From Clavaria fumosa (taxonomy: Eukaryota; Basidiomycota; Agaricomycetes; Agaricales; Clavariaceae), in contig OX637798.1 of the NCBI GenBank assembly GCA_951802425.1, positions 744,001 to 808,000 of the forward strand: a stretch of DNA of 64,000 nt, in the 5' to 3' direction. Below the pieces are notes generated by a model. That model made no database searches, was not told the origin of the DNA, and saw nothing but the letters and a program-made list of their open reading frames with translations. The position numbers and the translations under genes are program-made. Below are positions 23,822 through 36,446 of the stretch, piece by piece (position 1 is the first letter of the stretch; every line of letters begins with the position of its first letter).

Positions 23822-26800
23822 ATGACTTCTGTACTCGACCCAAGCACCATCGGCAAACCTAGGCGTCCTCGCAAACATGTCAGGACGTTGACCGGTATGG
23901 ACCTCTGTTATCACTGGAACAATATGTCGACGCGCCAGAACCATAGGATTCCTTCCAGAGAAAGATGCTACGGGTAAAGAGAAGTGGCCAAGGGGGGATG
24001 AGAAGACTTGGAAAGCTGGTCTTCGTGGCCTGAGCGATGGTAGTAGTGCTCGAGACTTCTTCAATACTCACATTGATATCACTTCGTAGATGTTCCTTCC
24101 ATCACCAAGTCTATCGTCAACCATGTGCAGACTTCCCTTGCACGCCAAGCGCATAATCTCGATAATCTGGGTGCATACCAAGCTGCTGCTCTCTCTGTGC
24201 GCGACAACCTCCTTGTATGCGCTTGAGTTCCTTCCTCTCCATCTTTTCGTCCGACTGACGCTCCGATCAAGGTGAACTGGAACTCGACCCAGCTAGAGTA
24301 CACCAGGAAAGCGCCAAAACGCGCATATTACCTCTCTTTGGAATTTTTGATGGGCCGTACCTTGGATAATGCGTTGTTGAACCTTCGCCTCAAGGACCAG
24401 TACAAGGACGGAATTGGGAAGCTCGGCTTCAACCTCGAAGACATTCTTGAGCAAGAGCGTGACGCAGCGCTAGGAAATGGCGGTCTTGGCCGACTCGCTG
24501 CGTGCTACCTCGACTCTGGTGCATCCCAAGAACTGCCACTTTGGGGTTACGGCTTGCGATACAAATATGGAATTTTCCAGCAGCTCATCAGCCCCGAAGG
24601 GAACCAGCTTGAAGCCCCTGATCCTTGGTTGGATACTCAGAATCCGTGGGAGGTAAGCACATAATCCATTCGTGGGGTCGAGCCTGCTATCAACGCGCTA
24701 CTGGCCCCAGTTGCCTCGATTGGATGTGACATATGAAATTCGTTTCTACGGCGACGCTGAGCGTGTCGGTAGCACTGGCAAGGCTATTTGGTCTGGCGGG
24801 CAAGAGGTATTGGCAGTTGCCTATGATGTCATGATTCCTGGTTTTGAGACGAAAACCACGAATAACCTAAGGCTTTGGGAGAGCAAGCCCAAGCGGGGGT
24901 TTGATCTCAACAGTTTTAATGCTGGTGATTATGAGAAGGCGGTCGAATCTTCCAACAGCGCTGCTGCTATCACCTCGGTCTTGTATCCGAATGACCACAC
25001 TACGGGTAACAGCTTCCCAGCATTGCCATTGGCCACTCTCTGATATTATTTGTCCTGTCCAGTCGGAAAGGAACTCCGTCTGAAGCAACAGTATCTCTGG
25101 ACTGCAGCGTCGCTTGCAGACATCATGCGTAGATACAAGAACCTTGATAAGCCTCTGGTGGAATTACCAGACTGTGCGTTCTGCATTTTTCAGAATGTGA
25201 ATGATCTAATTGCACACGCCGCAGATGTTGCTATCCAATTGAACGATGTAGGGCTACATTTCTCTGACTTTTCTTACTGCTGAGAACCGTCCTAGACCCA
25301 CCCAACGCTGGCGATTCCCGAACTCATGCGCATTCTCGTCGACGAGGAAGACGTTCACTGGGACGTCGCTTGGGGTATTGTAACCAACGTGTTCTTTTTC
25401 ACGAACCACACTGTGTTACCTGTGAGTCTTGACACACTTCCTTGATGTGATTATTCGACCTGTACGTTTGTAGGAGGCACTAGAGAAGTGGCCTGTACCC
25501 CTCTTGCAACATTTGCTTCCTAGGTATGCGTTGCGGCTCGCGTCAATTCTACCCCAAACTGAACAGTGTCTGCGACAGGCACATGCAAATCATATTTGAC
25601 ATTGTACGTGTTCTCTGATATGAAGTCCGCATTCATCTGAACTTGACTCTTTTAGAATTTGTATGCGGCCATATACACAATAATCATTTGCTAGCTGATG
25701 TCTTTCTATTTAACAGGTTATTCTTGCAAGGTAAGATTCTTTGACAGTTCCGCTAGCGACACCGGAAACATTTAATTATATAGCGGTTGAGCGGAAGTTC
25801 CCTGGTGACCGTGCAAGACTTACAAAAATGTCTCTGATTGAGGGTGAATCCATATAACGTTCATGTTCTACGTCATTCTCATTCGATTTGACGACAGAGG
25901 GAGTACCTCAATATGTTCGCATGGCTCATTTGGCCTGCATTGGTAAGTACAACATACGCTGCAGAAAAAGACACCAATCGACCATGAATTGCAGGTAGCC
26001 GCAAGGTCAATGGTGTCGCCGAAGTAATATATATATATATATGTTTGGGGATGAATTAACGCAATTCTGCTTAATGACAGTTGCACAGCGAACTTCTCAG
26101 GACCACGATCATGAAGGATTTCGTAGAATTCGAAGGAATCAGCAAGTAGGTTCTTGTACCCTTTCTGTCAAATAATCTTTTACGCTGGTGCTTTGAACAG
26201 GTTTGGAAACGTTACGAATGGGAGTACGTCGATCATTGCTACCAACAATATATGAAGCTCACCGTCATTCAGTCACTCCTCGCCGCTGGCTAGATCAGGT
26301 TTATTTCTCTTGCGATACTACTGCCCGACGTGTTTGTTGAATGCTATTCACGGGATCTAGTGCAATCCCGAACTTTCACAGTTGATCTCTAAGACTCTAC
26401 AGCTGCCCAAGAACGTATGGCTAAAGGATCTATACAAGCTAGAAAGTCTGCTGCCCTTCGCCAAGGATGTCAAATTCAGGAAGCAGTGGGCAGCGATCAA
26501 GCAGAGGAACAAGGAACGACTCGCGCATTACGTAGAGACGACACTCGGGTTGAAGGTGAACACACAGACGATGTTCGATGTACAGATCAAGGTATGTATT
26601 TCCTTGTGTTTTGTTCTCGTTGACGGTTGTCATTGGCATTAACTGCTTGGTCTCCAGAGGATGCACGAATACAAGGTAGTTTCAACTTGAGACCTTAACG
26701 AACGCTGTCATCTCATGCCCTTTTTTCAGCGTCAAAGCTTGAATATTCTTGGTGTTATTCATGTAAATTGTTCCTTGTTGAAGAGTAATACAACCATTAA

Positions 26801-27996
26801 CTTGATCGTATAGAGGTACCTCACGCTCAAGGAGATGACTCCCGCGCAACGGGCGAAAGTCAACCCACGTTCCGTATTCTTCGCTGGAAAGGCCGCGCCT
26901 GGATGTAAGTTGTTTCTCCTGTACTTGCATTATTTCTCATGGTGGGCTTACTGTGGTCAGATTATATGGCCAAACTGGTTCGTCTCATTGCGTACCGATT
27001 CCCCGCCATGATTGTTACATCTTTCGTACACAGATCATTCGCCTCATCGTGAATGTCGCACGAGTCATCAATGCCGATCCGGACACGAAAGATTCTTTGA
27101 CTGTTTACTTCCTGCCCGACTACTCTGTATCGCTTGCGGAGGTCCTCATTCCCGCGTCCGATATCAGTCAGCACATTTCAACGGCAGGGACCGAAGCTTC
27201 CGGAACGTCTAATATGAAATTCTGCTTGAATGGGGGGCTGCTCCTTGGCACTGTCGGTACGTAATTATTCTGCTTGATTTTTGAGAATAGATCGCGTAAT
27301 GGAAATCTAGACGGTGCCAATATTGAGATTGCCGAGGAAGTTGGGGAAAGCAACGTTTGCGCGTCACCTCTCGTTTTTTTGAGGTTGGCTGTCCATTGAC
27401 GCTGGATATCATTTGCAGTCTTCTTTGGGCATCTGACTCCGGCCGTGGAGGACCTTCGCTATCAGCATTTGTATCACCCAGTTCCTGGTAAGCGAGGTTG
27501 TGGTCTTCTGTGCATGACTAAAGAAGGCCCCCAGTTGAACAGAAATCACCGAACCTGGCCCGTGTCCTTAACCAAGTGTCACAGGGTATGTTTGGTGACA
27601 GCCATGATTACGAACCGTGCGTCGCTAGCGCCTATGTTTTCTACACGTATCTAACGCTCAACTTTGTTTCAGCTTGTTGAACACAATTCGTAACGAGGAC
27701 TATTATCTTCTTACGGACGATTTCGACTCTTGTGAGCGTGGTTATTGAAAGATATGTCGTTGGCTGAAGCAGTTCTTGCCAGATATCGAAGCTCTGCGAA
27801 TGGTCGACGAGGCTTACCAGGACCGCGATGAGTGGATCAAGAAAAGTATCAGGACCACCGCAAAGGTACGTCACTTTGATATGTAATTCTGCTCTCTGGC
27901 TGATCAATTTTGCAGATGGGCAAGTTTAGCAGTGACAGAAGCATCAACGACTACGCTCAGGAATATTGGAACATTGAGAGCATCAAGATCGAATAG
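23822..27996 (+). CDS. GPH1: Glycogen phosphorylase
   Basis: Releases glucose-1-phosphate from glycogen with pyridoxal phosphate as cofactor, in the cytosol. Thirty exons join in phase to 867 residues, the normal size. Exon starts include 23822, 23947, 24090, 24272, 24711, 25063, 25225, 25296, 25474, 25579, 25656, 25717, 25784, 25898, 25995, 26081, 26201, 26273, 26361, 26658, 26730, 26814, 26961, 27034, 27311, 27419, 27535, 27673, 27783 and 27916. Signatures: [47 protein letters not shown], and the cofactor-lysine block [15 protein letters not shown]. The N-terminus is [13 protein letters not shown], as in other fungal enzymes. Exon 11 is only 5 nt (25656-25660). The intron after exon 25 starts with GC (27359) and ends with AG. 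Both oddities are needed to keep the conserved frames INxxFLQ and NVFFFGHLTP. Confidence 0.95.
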
Positions 27997-28354
27997 CTTG
28001 AACGCGAATGAACGCAGACCAACGGACAGACTATGATTAGTATCAACGTGAAAATGAGCAGTGGGGTAAAGTCGCCTATTGTAAGACTAGGTAGTCGTTT
28101 ACGAGACGAAGACTCCGTGGAAAAACTGGTGCACATGTATACAAGGAAGCCAATCAACAAATAAGGGTGCAGAAATAGATGAAGCAACACAGCAGGTGGA
28201 TTCGTCATGTCATAAGAGCAAGAGCAAGTACGTGACTGTCTCCTGACAACCAGTAGACTATCGAGAGACAAAGTGGCGCATTCGCCGTGACCGCGGATGA
28301 GGATGGGGCGCATCGACCAGCTTCTGGCGGAGAAGTCACAGGGCACCTCCCCTC
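27997..28354. other. Intergenic, convergent 3' ends of GPH1 and copy B
   Basis: Only 3' UTR-type sequence is expected here. No gene is seen. Confidence 0.5.
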
Positions 28355-29930
28355 TTAAGAAGGGGAGAGGTGGTAGCTTGGTGGCGAAAGCGCACTGTCA
28401 TGAAGTCCATCCAACTGCCTGTCTCGATCTGCGTTCGTCGAGCCAAGATTTCTGGTGGGCGAGGCTCTCAAGTTTTCCGCTACCCCAGGTACAGATATGA
28501 TATCGATCACCTCGCGAGCCACCTCGCGCGCCAACATCCGCACATGGGTCTGGTCAACCTGCTCCACTGGCGCCGAGCGCGCATTATCTCCGCCGTCTGT
28601 CTGAGGTGTTGGGGAATAGTGATGCAGCTGGCGCTCTGAGCCTCCGTACGACTGAGCGAGTTGTCCGCGTGGGTGGTCTGACATGTGATTTTCCATCTGC
28701 ATCGCCGCACCGTGGACGGGCGACACGGCTCTTGGTCGGCGCACTGGCATCGACGCCGGATTGAACGCGGATGTGGCGGTGACTATCGGAGGATGGAGTG
28801 GGCTCTCTAGAAAATTGGGGCTGTAAGAGATGGACGGGCCCCCGGGACCGCGCGTCGCGGAGACGATACTTGCTTCGTCCAAGAGGTGCCTGGATAGAAG
28901 CGTTTGTGTTCGGCTTTTGTTTCTGTAGAGGAGGAAGGAGAGGGCCAGGATAATGAAGAGGGCAGCGAGTCCCGCCACAAGCACACCTGCGAGCGCGCCG
29001 CTGCTCAGACGAGTGCGAGTGGCAACAATAGTTGGGGTAGGTGTTGTAGAAGTAGTCGATGTTGTCATTGAAATAGTGATCGTGGTGGGCGGCGGCGGCG
29101 TCGGCGTAGGGGGAGGAGGGGATGGAGCCAGGGCCCCAGATGTGATTGATGGGGTGCCAGACGCAACCGCTCCTACCCCGGAGCCAATGAATGTAGCGGT
29201 GAACTACGCACACACAATGAGACACATCCTGTTATTGACGTGGAGGTCACATACTGCTGGTGTACCCGTTGCCAACTTTGCAGCCTCGGCCCACGAACCG
29301 TAGACTGCGATAGCGGGTGGATTGATGGCACTGGACAGCGAATGGTTCAGTCACGGATCCAAAGAGCGTGATGTAGGATGAAGACACACCCAACCATCCC
29401 TGCGTTACAATGCGAGGAAGGTTTGGTGCCCGCACAAAAATAGTAGATAGCTGTGAACACGGGGCAAGGGTTGGTATAGCTGCAGAACGGGACTCTAGGG
29501 AGAACATACGCGAGGTATCATCTGTGACGAGAAGGTCCCAAGATAATCTAGGCAACGAAAGGTTGGTTGCAGTTATCGCGCCGCTGCTGAAGCCTCCAGG
29601 CAGAGGACTACAAGGTGCGCTGAGGTTCGACTGAACCACGCTGTGAATACTGTAGGGGGATGTGAGTCCCCCGATTGCATAAAAAAAGTACTGTGGGTCG
29701 CACCCTGCACTGAAAACGAATGTGACTATGTCATTCTTCGCAGCAGAAAGCGTCGGAGGGTCGAAAAAACTTCCAAAAGCGCCCACATTAACCTACATTG
29801 CCTATGAGATTTCCAGCTTGAGGTGCTGAAATGCGGGAAAACTCACCATGTGGACCGTCGAACCAAGAGCAGGCGCAATACATGCTAAGAGGCAAAGCGG
29901 TCTGAGACTGCGGGCGAAATGTGAAGACAT
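28355..29930 (-). CDS. Cupredoxin-like extracellular domain, single-pass membrane protein (copy B)
   Basis: This is a paralogue of the gene at 21494-23130. Six exons at matching positions and phases (29930-29847, 29792-29704, 29649-29510, 29450-29390, 29330-29255, 29203-28355) give 432 residues. A signal peptide precedes the cupredoxin-like domain, whose motifs NDIVTFVF, HSVVQS, PCSPL, PIYYFC and SHCNAGMVGAIN are kept. A Pro/Thr stalk, one transmembrane helix (GVLVAGLAALFIILALSFLL) and a Pro/Ser cytoplasmic tail follow. The tail has diverged more than the outer domain and lacks the His run. Introns and the region around the start codon are still visibly alike between the copies, which argues for a fairly recent duplication around GPH1. 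Confidence 0.78.
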
Positions 29931-30814
29931 CTGCGTCCTGAGTGAATGTCTAGTAGGTCCGTTGTCCGTAGGATAGAGACTCCTGCGAGTTGCTTTCTTA
30001 TCACGTTCATTCTATATTCGACGTGAAGATCTAGACGTAAAGGCACTTTGCAGGCGCTCCGCATGCATCAGGGACTGTTCGGATCCGCAATTTCTCACAG
30101 TGACGGTGTGTCTGTGGTGACTCAGAGTTCTGCCAATGTTGGGTCGATCCAGTCGATCCACGAAGTTGATGTAATTGTGAGTCGCTGTTGGACCGACGAA
30201 CTCCAAATTCACTTTCAGTTAAAATGCTGCAAATTACGCTGCCATTGCCGTGGCTCGATATTTAGGAATGTGAAGGACTAGATAAGAGAAGCGCTGGTGT
30301 CAGCACGCACCTGTGGCGCAATACGGACTTAGCGCGGTGCAGAAGTAACCCCTTCAAGCGCCTCAAAAACGGCACCCATCAGAATCGACCTCTCCGCGAC
30401 ATCTCCGATCAAGCTTATGTAATCAATTTGTTGACTTGGTGGTCCTGTCCGCGCCAAAGCGATGCCTCATAGCCCAAGAATGTCGGCAAGGGGACTAGCA
30501 CATACCCCCTCGTTACTCAAACTCACTCGCTTTTCATTAACCCACCCACCTGTCCTGAAGTAATTACAATATAATATACCCAGTTTAACCCCCCCAGAGT
30601 TATCACTCATACATCAGCAAAGTGCAATCATGCTATATGCATTTTGGCAGTGCTGTGCAGACACCTATAGTGCCATAGAAGCCATAGACAACTTCCTTAC
30701 ATGTGTAGAGCTGTGTAGCACTGCATGATTCCTTTGTAGGGGAATGTAACTTGCTGCAGCACTATGTAGGTCTACAATAAAGCTATGGAGTCCTACATAG
30801 AAACATGTAGGTAG
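29931..30814. other. Intergenic, left of retroelement relic
   Basis: No gene is seen. The left part is the promoter of copy B. From about 30640 the sequence becomes AT-richer with repeated CTACAT/TGTAG words, probably transposon-derived. Confidence 0.45.
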
Positions 30815-31089
30815 TGTTAGGTCCTCACAGCAGGACACCTACAGTGCCTGGAGAGTCACATGGGAGTACCAAACATGTTGTATTAGCATACAAGATCAAA
30901 GTAGTGGACAGGATTCGTACCTGGAGAGTCATGCGGGAGTACTGAACATGAGCTCTCCAAGGTCTGAAGTACAACATATATAAAGGAGAAAGAAGAGAAA
31001 GTTTAACCTAAAGAATAAGCAACCAAGATAAAGGGGATCTGCATGGCAGGAGCCTCAAGCACAGGAAGCCTGTTGAGATAGAGAGGACA
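30815..31089. mobile_element. Possible LTR fragment
   Basis: A block beginning TGTTAGG and ending AGGACA lies directly beside the copia relic. It contains an ATATATAAAGG TATA-like element and two imperfect 31-bp direct repeats (30847-30877 and 30920-30950, both starting CCTGGAGAGTCA). Size and TG...CA-type ends fit a long terminal repeat, but no second copy lies in the window and no clear polypurine tract or primer-binding site is visible, so the call is tentative. Confidence 0.3.
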
Positions 31090-31107
31090 ATCTGCAGTTG
31101 GTGGGCT

Positions 31108-31400
31108 TCAAGCTTCATCACTCCCACTCAGTGAGTCCTCTCTAACCACTCCAAGGGTGGTTTGAAACCTTTCAAAGGGTTCACGGGATAGTGGCTTGGT
31201 GAGGATGTTGGCCAGCATATCTTTTGTGGGACAATACTCAAGGGAGACCTCTGTGCTGGTGGATGAAGTAGTAGCAATCCTAACAAGTCCAGCTTCAGTT
31301 TTGACAGGTTCAGCAAGTTTATACACATGGTTAGTCTTCCACAAACTGCACATCCAGATTCAGAAAAATTACTACAAGACATCCATTCACAAGCACCTAG
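31108..31400 (-). mobile_element. Ty1/copia polyprotein relic (end of RNase H)
   Basis: The last 80 or so codons of a copia-type reverse transcriptase/RNase H remain. The diagnostic end motif is LEYCPTKDMLANILTKPL followed by the FERF...LGV block and a stop. Upstream of about 31400 the coding frame is lost, so the element is truncated and inactive. The relic sits between the copy B membrane gene and the NLR-like gene. Confidence 0.75.
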
Positions 31401-31750
31401 CTGACATGTAGGTACATCTGTGAGAATATTTCCAAAGTTTTATCAAATTTAGATCTTGAGTTGCAAGTCATTTAATCAAAACATGTCAAACATTGAAAGG
31501 GTTTTGTGAGTCACTGTACTTACAAGATGGGACAAGCCCTAACAAATTACCACTTGTCAGTCAGAGATGATTGCTGAGCATTGGAATTGGGCTGAAGGCA
31601 CTTCTTGAGGGTGGGGATGCATCAGGGCATCCATAATGAAGTCTGTTGGATTGTGACAGTTACATTTGAAAATTCCCAGAACTGTGTTGCTATAAACATG
31701 AAATAGAATCACAGTAGGTTACAGGGGTTGGATTGGAAAAGCAAATTAAA
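31401..31750. other. 3' flank of NLR-like gene
   Basis: AT-rich sequence with no reading frame of interest. It probably holds the 3' UTR of the NLR-like gene and retroelement remains. Confidence 0.45.
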
Positions 31751-34700
31751 TCATGATTGAGAAGGGGAAAGGGGATCAAGCTCCTCCCTGGCATCATACC
31801 ATATTTCAGACCCCTCATCCATACCATTCAAGTTGATGTTGGATGTGGCAATAGCAAGTTCCTCTGTAGCATCATACCACATCTCAGACTCTTCATGTAG
31901 ATCATTGTCACTGGATGAGGCACTATCTGGATAAATTGCCCAGGCTTCCATGACATGAGCCTTCAGCTCTTCTGCTTCATTATGCTTCCCCAGAGCTGCA
32001 TATGTGGATGCCAGACTGCTAATACTTGTCAGAGTGTCAGGATGTTCTGGGCCAAGCACTCTCTTCCTCGATGTCATAACATGAACATGCAGCTCCTTGG
32101 CTTCATTGTGCTTCCCCTGAGCTGAATATGTGGATGCCAAATTGTTGATGCTTATCAGAGTATCTGGATGGTCTGGGCCAAGCACTCTCTTCCTGGCTTC
32201 CATAACATGAACCTGTAGCTCCTCTGCTTCACTGTGCTTCTCCTGAGCTGAATATGTGGATGCCAAATTGTTAATGTTTATCAGAGTGTCTGGATGTTCT
32301 GGGCCAAGCACTCTTTTCCTGGCTTCCATAACATGAACTAGCAGCCCCTCTGCTTCATTGTGCTTTCCCTGAGCTGAATATGTGAATGCCAAATTGTTAA
32401 TGCTTATCAGAGTGGATGGATGTTCTGGGCCAAGCACTCTCTTACAAGCTTCCATAACATGAACTTGCAGCTCCTCTGCTTCATTGTGCTTTCCCTGAGC
32501 TGAATATGTGAATGCCAAATTGTTAATGCTTATCAGAGTGGATGGATGTTCTGGGCCAAGCACTCTCTTCTTAGCTTCCATAACATGAACCTTCAGCACC
32601 TCTGCTTCATTGTGCTTCCCCTGAGCTGAATATGTCATTGCCAAATTGTTAATGTTTATCAGAGTGGATGGATGTTCTGGCCCAAGCACTCTCTTACTGG
32701 CTAACATGGCATGAACCTGCAGCTCCTCTGCTTCATTGTGCTTTCCCTGAGCTGAATATGTGGATGCCAAATTGTCAATGCTTATCAGAGTGGATGGATG
32801 TTCTGGGCCAAGCACTCTCTTCCTGGCTTCCATAACATGAACCTTCATCTCCTCTGCTTCATTGTGCTTCCCCTGAGCTGAATATGTGAATGCCAAATTG
32901 TTCATGCTTGTCAGAGTGGATGGATGTTCTGGGCCAAGCACTCTCTTCTTAGCTTCCATAACATGAACTTGCAGCTCTTCTGCTTCATTGTGCTTCCCCT
33001 GAGCTGAATATGTGGATGCCAAATTGTTAATGCTTATCAGAATGGATGGATGTTCTGGGCCAAGCACTCTCTTCCTGGCTTCCATAACATGAACCTCCAG
33101 CTCTTCTGCTTCATTGTGCTTCCCCTGAGCTGAATACATGGATGCCAAATTGTTGATGCTTGTCAGAGTGTCTGGATGTTCTGGGCCAAGCACTCTCTTC
33201 CTAGCTTCCATGACATGAACTAGCAGCTCCTTGGCTTCATTGTGCTTCCCCTGAGCTGAATATGTGGATGCCAAATTGTTAATGCTTGTCAGAGTGGATG
33301 GATGTTCTTGGCCAAGCACTCTCTTCCTGGCTTTCATGACATGAACCTGCAGCTCCTCTGCTTCATTGTGCTTCCCCTGACCTGAATATGTGAATGCCAA
33401 ATTATTAATGCTTGTCAAAGTGGATGGATGTTCTGGGCCAAGCAATCTCTTCCTAACTTCCATAACATGAACTTGCAGCTCCTCTGCTTCATTGTGCCTC
33501 CCCTGAGCTGAATATGTGGATGCCAGATTGTCAATGCTTGTCAGAGTGGATGGATGTTCTGGGCCAATCACACTCTTCCTGGCTTCCATAACATGAACCT
33601 GCAGCTCTTCTGCTTCATTGTGCTTCCCCTGAGCTAAATATGTGGATGCCAAATTGTTAATGCTTGTCAGGGTGGATGGATGTTCTGGGCCAAGCACTCT
33701 CTTCCAAACTTCCATAACATGAACCTCCAGCTCTTCTGCTTCATTGTGCCTCCCCTGAGCTGAATATGTGGATGCCAAATTGTTAATGCTTGTCAGAGTG
33801 TCTGGATGTTCTGGGCCAAGCACTCTCTTCTTAGCTTCCATAACATGAACCTTCAGCACCTCTGCTTCATTGTGCTTCCCCTGAGCTGAATATGTCATTG
33901 CCAAATTGTTAATGTTTATCAGAGTGGATGGATGTTCTGGCCCAAGCACTCTCTTACTGGCTAACATGGCATGAACCTGCAGCTCCTCTGCTTCATTGTG
34001 CTTTCCCTGAGCTGAATATGTGGATGCCAAATTGTCAATGCTTATCAGAGTGGATGGATGTTCTTGGCCAAGCACTCTCTTCCTAGCTTCCATGACATGA
34101 ACTAGCAGCTCCTTGGCTTCATTGTGCTTCCCCTGAGCTGAATATGTGGATGCCAAATTGTTAATGCTTGTCAGAGTGGATGGATGTTCTGGGCCAAGCA
34201 CTCTCTTCCTAACTTCCATAACATGAACCTCCAGCTCTTCTGCTTCATTGTGCTTCCCCTGAGCTAAATATGTGGATACCAAATTGTTAATGCTTGTCAG
34301 GGTGGATGGATGTTCTGGGCCAAGCACTCTCTTCCTAACTTCCATAACATGAACCTCCAGCTCTTCTGCTTCATTGTGCCTCCCCTGAGCTGAATATGTG
34401 GATGCCAAATTGTTAATGCTTGTCAGAGTGTCTGGATCTTCTGGGCCAAGCACTCTCTTCCTGGCTTCCATAACATGAACCTCCAGTTCCTCTGCTTCAT
34501 TGTTCCTCCCCTGACCTGAATATGTTATTGCCAACATGTTCATGCTTGTCAGAGTGTCTGGGTGTTCTGGGCCAAGCTCCCTCCTTTGGCTTTCTATTGC
34601 ACACACACAAGCCTTCTCTACCTCCTCAAACTGTCCATTTTCATAGCACACTAATATCAGTTTCTCCCATTTTCCAATGTCCTCAATTGCATACTCTCTT

Positions 34701-36446
34701 TGTGTATGTAGGTTGATGATTTTTATGTGTGGCAGTAGTGATTGATGAAAGGCATAATCAGAGCCACCTTTCCCAGATGTGATTGAGTGGCACACCAAAG
34801 TGTCAACAGAACCATATTTTGACTCTTTCTCTTCCTTGGAACATCTGTCTTGGCACCACAGATGTACCAGTGGATGCATGGAGTACAGTCTTCCGGAACT
34901 GCTGCATTTCACAAGTGAAAATGATGTCAACAGTTCAATTGCTTTCCTAAAAATGAAATTGTCCCAATTGCCTGCATGGTCAACATGCAATATGTTGGAC
35001 CAATGTACTGAATCTTTAAGCAACTGCTCCCAGCTACTTCTTGCATTGTTTTCTTGTGACCCACCCAAAGCCATCTCTTTTGCAGCATTTCTAAACATCA
35101 TTTCTGGAATGTTTTCATGATGGAGGCAGGCAAATATCTGTAGCAGGAGAAGTGCACTTGAAGCTGCCAGGGCCTCCCCTCTTTTGCTCCTGCCCTGTGC
35201 CCTGGCTTCTATATCTGTAACTGACAGTTCCCATGTCCCATAAACTGCTTGCCCATAGTTGGATGCCCCCCTGAATGAAGGATTATCCAACAACTCCTGA
35301 CGGTGTCTCTCATACTGTTCAAGGTAATCCCCCACATCACATAGACCACTTGCAATGGATGCACCAGCTTGGTCAACAGCTAGAGGCAAGTAGCATAAGG
35401 TGCCCACAATGGAGCATGCTATCTGCCTTAGTTCACCACCATCACTGCAATGGCTCGCACTCAGAAGGAGAGTGATTGCTTCCTCCTCCCCCATCTGGTC
35501 AACTTCGGTTGAATCCCGAGGATTTACTAGTCCATGCATGACTGGATTCCGGCTGGTGATGAGCACATTGCCTCGGTTGTTTGCAGGCATATACTTCTTC
35601 ATGGTACCAGGGTCACTTGCATTATCATAAACAAGCAACCACTCCTGTCTCATCCAGGATATCCATGAGAGAATTGAGCGCACAGAGTTCTCAACTCCAG
35701 ATGCTTGGGCAGCATGATCATGAGCAATATCTTTGATAGACTGCTCAATTGTCTCGGGGCTGGTTGCATCAATCCAGAAGACTCTCCAGAACCTGTTCAG
35801 AATGGTAAGTAATCAAGCAATGTAGTACGATGTCAGTCCACGCACAACTTTGGATTTTCCTCAATGAACTTCAGACAAATCTGAGTCTTGCCAATACCTC
35901 CCATTCCATAGAGGAGAAAGAGCCGTCTAGGGAGAAATTCTCCCTCACGCGGGCCAAAATGACTTTTGAGTTTCTCGAGGTATGACCTCTGCCCGGTGAA
36001 AATTGGGCTGGGGGAGGGCATCCCTAGGAATGTGTCTTGTGACTGGAACTGTGCAGAAGAGGGAGAATTGAACAGGGCTACATTGGCAAGTCAAGCCAGT
36101 CAGGTCAAGAGTACAAAGGTTCATTCATTCAAGCTCACTTTGATGGACGTGGAGTGCACCGATGGTGAGGTTATGAGACCCGACATCTCTGGCATCTACA
36201 ACAGTTTGTTGGGTATTGGGGGGAGGGATAAGCTTCTCACATAGACTCACATATATTTGAGTGATCATAAGTCTGTTGCACGACCAAGGACACTGGTGGC
36301 ATGCCAGTCGCCCTCTCAAGGTCTGCAAGAGATTGGGCTATAAGTGAGATCAAACGGGCCTACAACAACCTCGCAAACCACTCACTTGCTGTAGTATGAT
36401 CTTTGTTTAGGGAGGGTAAATCTTCACCAGTGATACCCTGTGCCAT
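31751..36446 (-). CDS. NLR-like STAND protein: NB-ARC plus 21 TPR repeats
   Basis: Four exons join in phase (36446-36386, 36322-36251, 36077-35846, 35792-31751) to 1468 residues. The nucleotide-binding domain shows a Walker A at about 102-110 (GMGGIGKTQ), a Walker B-like LLVYDNAS near 174-181, the sensor-type VLITSRNP near 197-204 and a YLPLAVDQAG block in place of GLPLA. A helical spacer follows, then 21 consecutive 42-residue TPR units of the kinesin-light-chain/TPR_12 type (consensus LGPEHPSTLTSINNLA... then HNEAEEL) at about 528-1410. The acidic tail carries the motif SExWYDAxEEL twice. STAND proteins of this kind are fungal candidates for self/non-self or danger sensing, where ligand binding to the repeats triggers nucleotide-dependent oligomerisation. 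There is no recognisable N-terminal effector domain; only about 90 residues precede the nucleotide-binding domain. The divergent neighbour at 36723 is the likely partner. Confidence 0.85.
31931..34576 (-). repeat. 21 tandem 126-bp units (42-residue TPRs)
   Basis: A perfectly phased 126-bp tandem array encodes the TPR region, with no frame-breaking change. Units differ at few positions. A 262-bp block (32543-32804) is identical to 33803-34064, exactly ten units (1260 bp) away, showing recent internal duplication or gene conversion. Such arrays vary in copy number between strains in other fungal NLR families. Confidence 0.95.

Noticed and set aside
31931..34576. Repeat array as CRISPR
   Set aside because: The units are contiguous 126-bp coding repeats without spacers, in a eukaryotic gene.
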